Assembly: GCF_022965805.1 (NCBI RefSeq)
Contig: NW_027331386.1
Coordinates: 62,001 to 126,000 of the forward strand
From: Primulina eburnea
Lineage: Eukaryota > Streptophyta > Magnoliopsida > Lamiales > Gesneriaceae
Reading direction: 5' to 3'
DNA length: 64,000 bases
The position numbers and the translations under genes were made by a program. Positions 36,174 through 50,129 of the stretch are shown here, in pieces. The notes beneath the pieces are model-generated. The model was not told the origin of the DNA and did not search any database. It was given only the letters and a program-made list of their open reading frames with translations. Every line of letters starts with the position of its first letter. Position 1 is the stretch's first letter.

Positions 36174-39100
36174 AGTTTAGACCCATAAGTTCTTCCCAAA
36201 GAGACTCAGTTGAGAAGTTTAATCAGATCGCGACCATGAAACAATATTTGTCCTATTAGCAGTGATTCTGTCCAAGTTTAGCCAAAAGCTTCAAATAACT
36301 CAAGAATTTAACATCGCAATCAGAAACAATAGTCCTAGCAATGCCATGTCAACCTAACGACTTCTTTAAATAACAAATCCCCAATGTTTTTAAACATCAT
36401 CGGTTTTATGACAAGCTATAAAATGTGCCATCTTAGAGATTCTATCCACAACAACAAAAATAGAATCCCTCCCCTTCTTAGTCCTAGGCAACCCCAAAAT
36501 AAAGTCCGTACAAATGTCAATCCAAGTTCTATTTAAGAATAGCACGCAAAAGTGTTCCCAAAGTATTGACAACTTTAGTTTGTCCATCCGTTTGAGGATG
36601 ACAAGTAGTAGAAAACAAAAATTTTGTGCCAAGTTTAGCCCATAAAGTCTTCCAAAAGTAACTCAAGAATTTAACATCGCGACCAGAAACAATAGTTCTA
36701 GGCATGCCATGCAACCTAACGACTTCTCTAAAGAACAAATCCGCAATGTTTGAAGCATCATCGGTTTTATGACAAGCTATAAAATGTGCCATCTTAGAGA
36801 TTCTATCCACAACAACAAAAATAGAATCCCTCCCATTCTTAGTCCTAAGGCAACCCCAAAATAAAGTCCGTACAAATGTCAATCCAAGTTCTATTTAAGA
36901 ATAGCACGCAAAAGTGTTCCCAAAGTATTGAGAACTTCAGTTTGTCCATCCGTTTGAGGATGACAAGTAGTAGAAAACAACAATTTTGTGCCAAGTTTAG
37001 CCCATAAAGTCTTCCAAAAGTAACTCAAGAATTTAACATCGCGACCAGAAACAATAGTCCTAGGCATGCCATGCAACCTAACGACTTATCTAAAGAACAA
37101 ATCCGCAATGTTGGAAGCATCATCGGTTTTATGACAAGCTATAAAATGTGCCATCTTAGAGAATCTATCCACAACAACAAAAATAGAATCCCTCCCCTTC
37201 TTAGTCCTAGGCAACCCCAAAATAAAGTCCATAGAAATGTCAATCCAAGTTCTATTTAAGAATAGCACGCAAAAGTGTTCCCAAAGTTCTATTGACAACT
37301 TCAGTTTGTCCATCCGTTTGAGGATGACAAGTAGTAGAAAACAACAATTTTGTGCCAAGTTTAGCCCATAAAGTCTTCCAAAGTAACTCAAGAATTTAAC
37401 ATCGCGACCAGAAACAATAGTCCTAGGCATGCCATGCAACCTAGCGACTTCTCTAAAGAACAAATCCGCAATGTTTGAAGCATCATCGGTTTTATGACAA
37501 GCTATAAAATGTGCCATCTTAGAGAATCTATCCACAACAACAAAAATAGAATCCCTCCCCTTCTTAGTCCTAGGCAACCCCAAAATAAAGTCCATAGAAA
37601 TGTCAATCCAAGTTCTATTTAAGAATAGCACGCAAAAGTGTTCCCAAAGTTCTATTGACAACTTCAGTTTGTCCATCCGTTTGAGGATGACAAGTAGTAG
37701 AAAACAACAATTTTGTGCCAAGTTTAGCCCATAAAGTCTTCCAAAAGTAACTCAAGAATTTAACATCGCGACCAGAAACAATAGTCCTAGGCATGCCATG
37801 CAACCTAACGACTTCTCTAAAGAACAAATCCGCAATGTTTGAAGCATCATCGGTTTTATGACAAGCTATAAAATGTGCCATCTTAGAGAATCTATCCACA
37901 ACAACAAAAATAGAATCCCTCCCCTTCTTAGTCCTAGGCAACCCCAAAATAAAGTCCATAGAAATGTCAATCCAAGTTCTATTTAAGAATAGCACGCAAA
38001 AGTGTTCCCAAAGTTCTATTGACAACTTCAGTTTGTCCATCCGTTTGAGGATGACAAGTAGTAGAAAACAACAATTTTGTGCCAAGTTTAGCCCATAAAG
38101 TCTTCCAAAAGTAACTCAAGAATTTAACATCGCGACCAGAAACAATAGTCCTAGGCATGCCATGCAACCTAACGACTTCTCTAAAGAACAAATCCGCAAT
38201 GTTTGAAGCATCATCGGTTTTATGACAAGCTATAAAATGTGCCATCTTAGAGAATCTATCCACAACAACAAAAATAGAATCCCTCCCCTTCTTAGTCCTA
38301 GGCAATCCCAAAATAAAGTCCATAGAAATGTCAATCCAAGTTCTATTTAAGAATAGCACGCAAAAGTGTTCCCAAAGTTCTATTGACAACTTCAGTTTGT
38401 CCATCCGTTTGAGGATGACAAGTAGTAGAAAACAACAATTTTGTGCCAAGTTTAGCCCATAAAGTCTTCCAAAAGTAACTCAAGAATTTAACATCGCGAC
38501 CAGAAACAATAGTCCTAGGCATGCCATGCAACCTAACGACTTCTCTAAAGAACAAATCCGCAATGTTTGAAGCATCATCGGTTTTATGACAAGCTATAAA
38601 ATGTGCCATCTTAGAGAATCTATCCACAACAACAAAAATAGAATCCCTCCCCTTCTTAGTCCTAGGCAACCCCAAAATAAAGTCCATAGAAATGTCAATC
38701 CAAGTTCTATTTAAGAATAGCACGCAAAAGTGTTCCCAAAGTTCTATTGACAACTTCAGTTTGTCCATCCGTTTGAGGATGACAAGTAGTAGAAAACAAC
38801 AATTTTGTGCCAAGTTTAGCCCATAAAGTCTTCCAAAGTAACTCAAGAATTTAACATCGCGACCAGAAACAATAGTCCTAGGCATGCCATGCAACCTAAC
38901 GACTTCTCTAAAGAACAAATCCGCAATGTTTGAAGCATCATCGGTTTTATGACAAGCTATAAAATGTGCCATCTTAGAGAATCTATCCACAACAACAAAA
39001 ATAGAATCCCTCCCCTTCTTAGTCCTAGGCAACCCCAAAATAAAGTCCATAGAAATGTCAATCCAAGTTCTATTTAAGAATAGCACGCAAAAGTGTTCCC

Positions 39101-42100
39101 AAAGTTCTATTGACAACTTCAGTTTGTCCATCCGTTTGAGGATGACAAGTAGTAGAAAACAACAATTTTGTGCCAAGTTTAGCCCATAAAGTCTTCCAAA
39201 AGTAACTCAAGAATTTAACATCGCGACCAGAAACAATAGTCCTAGGCATGCCATGCAACCTAACGACTTCTCTAAAGAACAAATCCGCAATGTTTGAAGC
39301 ATCATCGGTTTTATGACAAGCTATAAAATGTGCCATCTTAGAGAATCTATCCACAACAACAAAAATAGAATCCCTCCCCTTCTTAGTCCTAGGCAACCCC
39401 AAAATAAAGTCCATAGAAATGTCAATCCAAGTTCTATTTAAGAATAGCACGCAAAAGTGTTCCCAAAGTTCTATTGACAACTTCAGTTTGTCCATCCGTT
39501 TGAGGATGACAAGTAGTAGAAAACAACAATTTTGTGCCAAGTTTAGCCCATAAAGTCTTCCAAAAGTAACTCAAGAATTTAACATCGCGACCAGAAACAA
39601 TAGTCCTAGGCATGCCATGCAACCTAACGACTTCTCTAAAGAACAAATCCGCAATGTTTGAAGCATCATCGGTTTTATGACAAGCTATAAAATGTGCCAT
39701 CTTAGAGAATCTATCCACAACAACAAAAATAGAATCCCTCCCCTTCTTAGTCCTAGGCAATCCCAAAATAAAGTCCATAGAAATGTCAATCCAAGTTCTA
39801 TTTAAGAATAGCACGCAAAAGTGTTCCCAAAGTTCTATTGACAACTTCAGTTTGTCCATCCGTTTGAGGATGACAAGTAGTAGAAAACAACAATTTTGTG
39901 CCAAGTTTAGCCCATAAAGTCTTCCGAAAGTAACTCAAGAATTTAACATCGCGACCAGAAACAATAGTCCTAGGCATGCCATGCAACCTAACGACTTCTC
40001 TAAAGAACAAATCCGCAATGTTTGAAGCATCATCGGTTTTATGACAAGCTATAAAATGTGCCATCTTAGAGAATCTATCCACAACAACAAAAATAGAATC
40101 CCTCCCCTTCTTAGTCCTAGGCAACCCCAAAATAAAGTCCATAGAAATGTCAATCCAAGTTCTATTTAAGAATAGCACGCAAAAGTGTTCCCAAAGTTCT
40201 ATTGACAACTTCAGTTTGTCCATCCGTTTGAGGATGACAAGTAGTAGAAAACAACAATTTTGTGCCAAGTTTAGCCCATAAAGTCTTCCAAAAGTAACTC
40301 AAGAATTTAACATCGCGACCAGAAACAATAGTCCTAGGCATGCCATGCAACCTAACGACTTCTCTAAAGAACAAATCCGCAATGTTTGAAGCATCATCGG
40401 TTTTATGACAAGCTATAAAATGTGCCATCTTAGAGAATCTATCCACAACAACAAAAATAGAATCCCTCCCCTTCTTAGTCCTAGGCAACCCCAAAATAAA
40501 GTCCATAGAAATGTCAATCCAAGTTCTATTTAAGAATAGCACGCAAAAGTGTTCCCAAAGTTCTATTGACAACTTCAGTTTGTCCATCCGTTTGAGGATG
40601 ACAAGTAGTAGAAAACAACAATTTTGTGCCAAGTTTAGCCCATAAAGTCTTCCAAAGTAACTCAAGAATTTAACATCGCGACCAGAAACAATAGTCCTAG
40701 GCATGCCATGCAACCTAACGACTTCTCTAAAGAACAAATCCGCAATGTTTGAAGCATCATCGGTTTTATGACAAGCTATAAAATGTGCCATCTTAGAGAA
40801 TCTATCCACAACAACAAAAATAGAATCCCTCCCCTTCTTAGTCCTAGGCAACCCCAAAATAAAGTCCATACAAATGTCAATCCAAGTTCTATTTAAGAAT
40901 AGCACGCAAAAGTGTTCCCAAAGTTATTGACAACTTCAGTTTGTCCATCCGTTTGAGGATGACAAGTAGTAGAAAACAACAATTTTGTGCCAAGTTTAGC
41001 CCATAAAGTCTTCCAAAAGTAACTCAAGAATTTAACATCGCGACCAGAAACAATAGTCCTAGGCATGCCATGCAACCTAACGACTTCTCTAAAGAACAAA
41101 TCCGCAATGTTTGAAGCATCATCGGTTTTATGACAAGCTATAAAATGTGCCATCTTAGAGAATCTATCCACAACAACAAAAATAGAATCCCTCCCCTTCT
41201 TAGTCCTAGGCAACCCCAAAATAAAGTCCATAGAAATGTCAATCCAAGTTCTATTTAAGAATAGCACGCAAAAGTGTTCCCAAAGTTCTATTGACAACTT
41301 CAGTTTGTCCATCCGTTTGAGGATGACAAGTAGTAGAAAACAACAATTTTGTGCCAAGTTTAGCCCATAAAGTCTTCCAAAGTAACTCAAGAATTTAACA
41401 TCGCGACCAGAAACAATAGTCCTAGGCATGCCATGCAACCTAACGACTTCTCTAAAGAACAAATCCGCAATGTTTGAAGCATCATCGGTTTTATGACAAG
41501 CTATAAAATGTGCCATCTTAGAGAATCTATCCACAACAACAAAAATAGAATCCCTCCCCTTCTTAGTCCTAGGCAACCCCAAAATAAAGTCCATAGAAAT
41601 GTCAATCCAAGTTCTATTTAAGAATAGCACGCAAAAGTGTTCCCAAAGTTCTATTGACAACTTCAGTTTGTCCATCCGTTTGAGGATGACAAGTAGTAGA
41701 AAACAACAATTTTGTGCCAAGTTTAGCCCATAAAGTCTTCCAAAAGTAACTCAAGAATTTAACATCGCGACCAGAAACAATAGTCCTAGGCATGCCATGC
41801 AACCTAACGACTTCTCTAAAGAACAAATCCGCAATGTTTGAAGCATCATCGGTTTTATGACAAGCTATAAAATGTGCCATCTTAGAGAATCTATCCACAA
41901 CAACAAAAATAGAATCCCTCCCCTTCTTAGTCCTAGGCAACCCCAAAATAAAGTCCATAGAAATGTCAATCCAAGTTCTATTTAAGAATAGCACGCAAAA
42001 GTGTTCCCAAAGTTCTATTGACAACTTCAGTTTGTCCATCCGTTTGAGGATGACAAGTAGTAGAAAACAACAATTTTGTGCCAAGTTTAGCCCATAAAGT

Positions 42101-44889
42101 CTTCCAAAAGTAACTCAAGAATTTAACATCGCGACCAGAAACAATAGTCCTAGGCATGCCATGCAACCTAACGACTTCTCTAAAGAACAAATCCGCAATG
42201 TTTGAAGCATCATCGGTTTTATGACAAGCTATAAAATGTGCCATCTTAGAGAATCTATCCACAACAACAAAAATAGAATCCCTCCCCTTCTTAGTCCTAG
42301 GCAACCCCAAAATAAAGTCCATAGAAATGTCAATCCAAGTTCTATTTAAGAATAGCACGCAAAAGTGTTCCCAAAGTTCTATTGACAACTTCAGTTTGTC
42401 CATCCGTTTGAGGATGACAAGTAGTAGAAAACAACAATTTTGTGCCAAGTTTAGCCCATAAAGTCTTCCGAAAGTAACTCAAGAATTTAACATCGCGACC
42501 AGAAACAATAGTCCTAGGCATGCCATGCAACCTAACGACTTCTCTAAAGAACAAATCCGCAATGTTTGAAGCATCATCGGTTTTATGACAAGCTATAAAA
42601 TGTGCCATCTTAGAGAATCTATCCACAACAACAAAAATAGAATCCCTCCCCTTCTTAGTCCTAGGCAATCCCAAAATAAAGTCCATAGAAATGTCAATCC
42701 AAGTTCTATTTAAGAATAGCACGCAAAAGTGTTCCCAAAGTTCTATTGACAACTTCAGTTTGTCCATCCGTTTGAGGATGACAAGTAGTAGAAAACAACA
42801 ATTTTGTGCCAAGTTTAGCCCATAAAGTCTTCCAAAAGTAACTCAAGAATTTAACATCGCGACCAGAAACAATAGTCCTAGGCATGCCATGCAACCTAAC
42901 GACTTCTCTAAAGAACAAATCCGCAATGTTTGAAGCATCATCGGTTTTATGACAAGCTATAAAATGTGCCATCTTAGAGAATCTATCCACAACAACAAAA
43001 ATAGAATCCCTCCCCTTCTTAGTCCTAGGCAACCCCAAAATAAAGTCCATAGAAATGTCAATCCAAGTTCTATTTAAGAATAGCACGCAAAAGTGTTCCC
43101 AAAGTTCTATTGACAACTTCAGTTTGTCCATCCGTTTGAGGATGACAAGTAGTAGAAAACAACAATTTTGTGCCAAGTTTAGCCCATAAAGTCTTCCAAA
43201 GTAACTCAAGAATTTAACATCGCGACCAGAAACAATAGTCCTAGGCATGCCATGCAACCTAACGACTTCTCTAAAGAACAAATCCGCAATGTTTGAAGCA
43301 TCATCGGTTTTATGACAAGCTATAAAATGTGCCATCTTAGAGAATCTATCCACAACAACAAAAATAGAATCCCTCCCCTTCTTAGTCCTAGGCAACCCCA
43401 AAATAAAGTCCATAGAAATGTCAATCCAAGTTCTATTTAAGAATAGCACGCAAAAGTGTTCCCAAAGTTCTATTGACAACTTCAGTTTGTCCATCCGTTT
43501 GAGGATGACAAGTAGTAGAAAACAACAATTTTGTGCCAAGTTTAGCCCATAAAGTCTTCCAAAAGTAACTCAAGAATTTAACATCGCGACCAGAAACAAT
43601 AGTCCTAGGCATGCCATGCAACCTAACGACTTCTCTAAAGAACAAATCCGCAATGTTTGAAGCATCATCGGTTTTATGACAAGCTATAAAATGTGCCATC
43701 TTAGAGAATCTATCCACAACAACAAAAATAGAATCCCTCCCCTTCTTAGTCCTAGGCAACCCCAAAATAAAGTCCATACAAATGTCAATCCAAGTTCTAT
43801 TTAAGAATAGCACGCAAAAGTGTTCCCAAAGTTCTATTGACAACTTCAGTTTGTCCATCCGTTTGAGGATGACAAGTAGTAGAAAACAACAATTTTGTGC
43901 CAAGTTTAGCCCATAAAGTCTTCCAAAAGTAACTCAAGAATTTAACATCGCGACCAGAAACAATAGTCCTAGGCATGCCATGCAACCTAACGACTTCTCT
44001 AAAGAACAAATCCGCAATGTTTGAAGCATCATCGGTTTTATGACAAGCTATAAAATGTGCCATCTTAGAGAATCTATCCACAACAACAAAAATAGAATCC
44101 CTCCCCTTCTTAGTCCTAGGCAACCCCAAAATAAAGTCCATAGAAATGTCAATCCAAGTTCTATTTAAGAATAGCACGCAAAAGTGTTCCCAAAGTTCTA
44201 TTGACAACTTCAGTTTGTCCATCCGTTTGAGGATGACAAGTAGTAGAAAACAACAATTTTGTGCCAAGTTTAGCCCATAAAGTCTTCCAAAAGTAACTCA
44301 AGAATTTAACATCGCGACCAGAAACAATAGTCCTAGGCATGCCATGCAACCTAACGACTTCTCTAAAGAACAAATCCGCAATGTTTGAAGCATCATCGGT
44401 TTTATGACAAGCTATAAAATGTGCCATCTTAGAGAATCTATCCACAACAACAAAAATAGAATCCCTCCCCTTCTTAGTCCTAGGCAACCCCAAAATAAAG
44501 TCCATAGAAATGTCAATCCAAGTTCTATTTAAGAATAGCACGCAAAAGTGTTCCCAAAGTTCTATTGACAACTTCAGTTTGTCCATCCGTTTGAGGATGA
44601 CAAGTAGTAGAAAACAACAATTTTGTGCCAAGTTTAGCCCATAAAGTCTTCCAAAAGTAACTCAAGAATTTAACATCGCGACCAGAAACAATAGTCCTAG
44701 GCATGCCATGCAACCTAACGACTTCTCTAAAGAACAAATCCGCAATGTTTGAAGCATCATCGGTTTTATGACAAGCTATAAAATGTGCCATCTTAGAGAA
44801 TCTATCCACAACAACAAAAATAGAATCCCTCCCCTTCTTAGTCCTAGGCAATCCCCAAAATAAAGTCCATAGAAATGTCAATCCAAGTT

Positions 44890-46086
44890 CTATTTAAGAA
44901 TAGCACGCAAAAGTGTTCCCAAAGTTCTATTGACAACTTCAGTTTGTCCATCCGTTTGAGGATGACAAGTAGTAGAAAACAACAATTTTGTGCCAAGTTT
45001 AGCCCATAAAGTCTTCCAAAAGTAACTCAAGAATTTAACATCGCGACCAGAAACAATAGTCCTAGGCATGCCATGCAACCTAACGACTTCTCTAAAGAAC
45101 AAATCCGCAATGTTTGAAGCATCATCGGTTTTATGACAAGCTATAAAATGTGCCATCTTAGAGAATCTATCCACAACAACAAAAATAGAATCCCTCCCCT
45201 TCTTAGTCCTAGGCAACCCCAAAATAAAGTCCATAGAAATGTCAATCCAAGTTCTATTTAAGAATAGCACGCAAAAGTGTTCCCAAAGTTCTATTGACAA
45301 CTTCAGTTTGTCCATCCGTTTGAGGATGACAAGTAGTAGAAAACAACAATTTTGTGCCAAGTTTAGCCCATAAAGTCTTCCAAAGTAACTCAAGAATTTA
45401 ACATCGCGACCAGAAACAATAGTCCTAGGCATGCCATGCAACCTAACGACTTCTCTAAAGAACAAATCCGCAATGTTTGAAGCATCATCGGTTTTATGAC
45501 AAGCTATAAAATGTGCCATCTTAGAGAATCTATCCACAACAACAAAAATAGAATCCCTCCCCTTCTTAGTCCTAGGCAACCCCAAAATAAAGTCCATAGA
45601 AATGTCAATCCAAGTTCTATTTAAGAATAGCACGCAAAAGTGTTCCCAAAGTTCTATTGACAACTTCAGTTTGTCCATCCGTTTGAGGATGACAAGTAGT
45701 AGAAAACAACAATTTTGTGCCAAGTTTAGCCCATAAAGTCTTCCAAAGTAACTCAAGAATTTAACATCGCGACCAGAAACAATAGTCCTAGGCATGCCAT
45801 GCAACCTAACGACTTCTCTAAAGAACAAATCCGCAATGTTTGAAGCATCATCGGTTTTATGACAAGCTATAAAATGTGCCATCTTAGAGAATCTATCCAC
45901 AACAACAAAAATAGAATCCCTCCCCTTCTTAGTCCTAGGCAACCCCAAAATAAAGTCCATACAAATGTCAATCCAAGTTCTATTTAAGAATAGCACGCAA
46001 AAGTGTTCCCAAAGTTCTATTGACAACTTCAGTTTGTCCATCCGTTTGAGGATGACAAGTAGTAGAAAACAACAATTTTGTGCCAA
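44890..46086 (-). pseudogene. Longest ORF inside the satellite (398 aa, three fused integrase slices)
   Basis: Two successive 363-bp monomers (45380, 45742) restore frame, so three integrase-core slices read through as one 398-aa ORF. Similar two-slice ORFs of 277 aa lie at 30911-31744, 38343-39176, 42706-43539, 45980-46813 and 47435-48268. Each slice has the D-to-G change and none has the zinc or C-terminal domain. The first ~34 residues are out-of-frame satellite. I regard these as by-products of repeat length, not genes. Confidence 0.8.
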
Positions 46087-49000
46087 GTTTAGCCCATAAA
46101 GTCTTCCAAAAGTAACTCAAGAATTTAACATCGCGACCAGAAACAATAGTCCTAGGCATGCCATGCAACCTAACGACTTCTCTAAAGAACAAATCCGCAA
46201 TGTTTGAAGCATCATCGGTTTTATGACAAGCTATAAAATGTGCCATCTTAGAGAATCTATCCACAACAACAAAAATAGAATCCCTCCCCTTCTTAGTCCT
46301 AGGCAACCCCAAAATAAAGTCCATAGAAATGTCAATCCAAGTTCTATTTAAGAATAGCACGCAAAAGTGTTCCCAAAGTTCTATTGACAACTTCAGTTTG
46401 TCCATCCGTTTGAGGATGACAAGTAGTAGAAAACAACAATTTTGTGCCAAGTTTAGCCCATAAAGTCTTCCAAAGTAACTCAAGAATTTAACATCGCGAC
46501 CAGAAACAATAGTCCTAGGCATGCCATGCAACCTAACGACTTCTCTAAAGAACAAATCCGCAATGTTTGAAGCATCATCGGTTTTATGACAAGCTATAAA
46601 ATGTGCCATCTTAGAGAATCTATCCACAACAACAAAAATAGAATCCCTCCCCTTCTTAGTCCTAGGCAACCCCAAAATAAAGTCCATAGAAATGTCAATC
46701 CAAGTTCTATTTAAGAATAGCACGCAAAAGTGTTCCCAAAGTTCTATTGACAACTTCAGTTTGTCCATCCGTTTGAGGATGACAAGTAGTAGAAAACAAC
46801 AATTTTGTGCCAAGTTTAGCCCATAAAGTCTTCCAAAAGTAACTCAAGAATTTAACATCGCGACCAGAAACAATAGTCCTAGGCATGCCATGCAACCTAA
46901 CGACTTCTCTAAAGAACAAATCCGCAATGTTTGAAGCATCATCGGTTTTATGACAAGCTATAAAATGTGCCATCTTAGAGAATCTATCCACAACAACAAA
47001 AATAGAATCCCTCCCCTTCTTAGTCCTAGGCAACCCCAAAATAAAGTCCATAGAAATGTCAATCCAAGTTCTATTTAAGAATAGCACGCAAAAGTGTTCC
47101 CAAAGTTCTATTGACAACTTCAGTTTGTCCATCCGTTTGAGGATGACAAGTAGTAGAAAACAACAATTTTGTGCCAAGTTTAGCCCATAAAGTCTTCCAA
47201 AAGTAACTCAAGAATTTAACATCGCGACCAGAAACAATAGTCCTAGGCATGCCATGCAACCTAACGACTTCTCTAAAGAACAAATCCGCAATGTTTGAAG
47301 CATCATCGGTTTTATGACAAGCTATAAAATGTGCCATCTTAGAGAATCTATCCACAACAACAAAAATAGAATCCCTCCCCTTCTTAGTCCTAGGCAACCC
47401 CAAAATAAAGTCCATACAAATGTCAATCCAAGTTCTATTTAAGAATAGCACGCAAAAGTGTTCCCAAAGTTCTATTGACAACTTCAGTTTGTCCATCCGT
47501 TTGAGGATGACAAGTAGTAGAAAACAACAATTTTGTGCCAAGTTTAGCCCATAAAGTCTTCCAAAAGTAACTCAAGAATTTAACATCGCGACCAGAAACA
47601 ATAGTCCTAGGCATGCCATGCAACCTAACGACTTCTCTAAAGAACAAATCCGCAATGTTTGAAGCATCATCGGTTTTATGACAAGCTATAAAATGTGCCA
47701 TCTTAGAGAATCTATCCACAACAACAAAAATAGAATCCCTCCCCTTCTTAGTCCTAGGCAACCCCAAAATAAAGTCCATAGAAATGTCAATCCAAGTTCT
47801 ATTTAAGAATAGCACGCAAAAGTGTTCCCAAAGTTCTATTGACAACTTCAGTTTGTCCATCCGTTTGAGGATGACAAGTAGTAGAAAACAACAATTTTGT
47901 GCCAAGTTTAGCCCATAAAGTCTTCCAAAGTAACTCAAGAATTTAACATCGCGACCAGAAACAATAGTCCTAGGCATGCCATGCAACCTAGCGACTTCTC
48001 TAAAGAACAAATCCGCAATGTTTGAAGCATCATCGGTTTTATGACAAGCTATAAAATGTGCCATCTTAGAGAATCTATCCACAACAACAAAAATAGAATC
48101 CCTCCCCTTCTTAGTCCTAGGCAACCCCAAAATAAAGTCCATAGAAATGTCAATCCAAGTTCTATTTAAGAATAGCACGCAAAAGTGTTCCCAAAGTTCT
48201 ATTGACAACTTCAGTTTGTCCATCCGTTTGAGGATGACAAGTAGTAGAAAACAACAATTTTGTGCCAAGTTTAGCCCATAAAGTCTTCCAAAAGTAACTC
48301 AAGAATTTAACATCGCGACCAGAAACAATAGTCCTAGGCATGCCATGCAACCTAACGACTTCTCTAAAGAACAAATCCGCAATGTTTGAAGCATCATCGG
48401 TTTTATGACAAGCTATAAAATGTGCCATCTTAGAGAATCTATCCACAACAACAAAAATAGAATCCCTCCCCTTCTTAGTCCTAGGCAACCCCAAAATAAA
48501 GTCCATAGAAATGTCAATCCAAGTTCTATTTAAGAATAGCACGCAAAAGTGTTCCCAAAGTTCTATTGACAACTTCAGTTTGTCCATCCGTTTGAGGATG
48601 ACAAGTAGTAGAAAACAACAATTTTGTGCCAAGTTTAGCCCATAAAGTCTTCCAAAAGTAACTCAAGAATTTAACATCGCGACCAGAAACAATAGTCCTA
48701 GGCATGCCATGCAACCTAACGACTTCTCTAAAGAACAAATCCGCAATGTTTGAAGCATCATCGGTTTTATGACAAGCTATAAAATGTGCCATCTTAGAGA
48801 ATCTATCCACAACAACAAAAATAGAATCCCTCCCCTTCTTAGTCCTAGGCAATCCCAAAATAAAGTCCATAGAAATGTCAATCCAAGTTCTTTTTAAGAA
48901 TAGCACGCAAAAGTGTTCCCAAAGTTCTATTGACAACTTCAGTTTGTCCATCCGTTTGAGGATGACAAGTAGTAGAAAACAACAATTTTGTGCCAAGTTT

Positions 49001-50124
49001 AGCCCATAAAGTCTTCCGAAAGTAACTCAAGAATTTAACATCGCGACCAGAAACAATAGTCCTAGGCATGCGATGCAACCTAACGACTTCTCTAAAGAAC
49101 AAATCCGCAATGTTTGAAGCATCATCGGTTTTATGACAAGCTATAAAATGTGTCATCTTAGAGAATCTATCCACAACAACAAAAATAGAATCCCTCCCCT
49201 TCTTAGTCCTAGGCAATCCCAAAATAAAGTCCATAGAAATGTCAATCCAAGTTCTATTTAAGAATAGCACGCAAAAGTGTTCCCAAAGTTCTATTGACAA
49301 CTTCAGTTTGTCCATCCGTTTGAGGATGACAAGTAGTAGAAAACAACAATTTTGTGCCAAGTTTAGCCCATAAAGTCTTCCGAAAGTAACTCTAGAATTT
49401 AACATCGCGACCAGAAACAATAGTCCTAGGCATGCCATGCAACCTAACGACTTCTCTAAAGAACAAATCCGCAATGTTTGAAGCATCATCGGTTTTATGA
49501 CAAGCTATAAAATGTGCCATCTTAGAGAATCTATCCACAACAACAAAAATAGAATCCCTCCCCTTCTTAGTCCTAGGCAACCCCAAAATAAAGTCCATAG
49601 AAATGTCAATCCAAGTTCTATTTAAGAATAGCACGCAAAAGTGTTCCCAAAGTTCTATTGACAACTTCAGTTTGTCCATCCGTTTGAGGATGACAAGTAG
49701 TAGAAAACAACAATTTTGTGCCAAGTTTAGCCCATAAAGTCTTCCAAAGTAACTCAAGAATTTAACATCGCGACCAGAAACAATAGTCCTAGGCATGCCA
49801 TGCAACCTAACGACTTCTCTAAAGAACAAATCCGCAATGTTTGAAGCATCATCGGTTTTATGACAAGCTATAAAATGTGCCATCTTAGAGAATTCTATCC
49901 ACAACAACAAAAATAGAATCCCTCCCCTTCTTAGTCCTAGGCAACCCCAAAATAAAGTCCGTACAAATGTCAATCCAAGTTCTATTTAAGAATAGCACGC
50001 AAAAGTGTTCCCAAAGATTGAGAACTTCAGTTTTTCCATCCGTTTGAGGATGACAAGTAGTAGAAAACAACAATTTTGTGCCAAGTTTAGCCCATAAAGT
50101 CTTCCAAAAGTAACTCAAGAATTT

Positions 50125-50129
50125 AACGT
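50125..50129. other. Target-site duplication, left copy, of solo LTR C
   Basis: AACGT here against AACAT at 52256-52260. The undisturbed satellite reads 'tttaacatcgcg', so AACAT is the original target and this copy has one substitution. Confidence 0.75.

Larger units (their letters stand above)
36174..50129 (-). repeat. Integrase-derived satellite, block 3 (largest)
   Basis: About 38 monomers. The first ~220 bp are badly degraded, and 36.4-37.1 kb has the divergent 'ccgtacaaatg' units. From about 37.3 to 49.8 kb the units are nearly uniform. 363-bp monomers (one A missing in 'ccaaaag') occur at about 37378, 38833, 40653, 41377, 43193, 45380, 45742, 46468, 47925 and 49742. Other markers are the two-base deletion at 40923 and the gcgatg / tgtcatc unit at 49068-49153. 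The block ends at the target-site duplication of solo LTR 50130-52255. Confidence 0.96.

Noticed and set aside
21634..50129. Dozens of 156-aa ORFs as a tandem gene family
   Set aside because: They are fixed by repeat periodicity, begin with about 34 out-of-frame residues, lack complete integrase domains and carry the dead-site Gly. No promoter or intron structure is seen.
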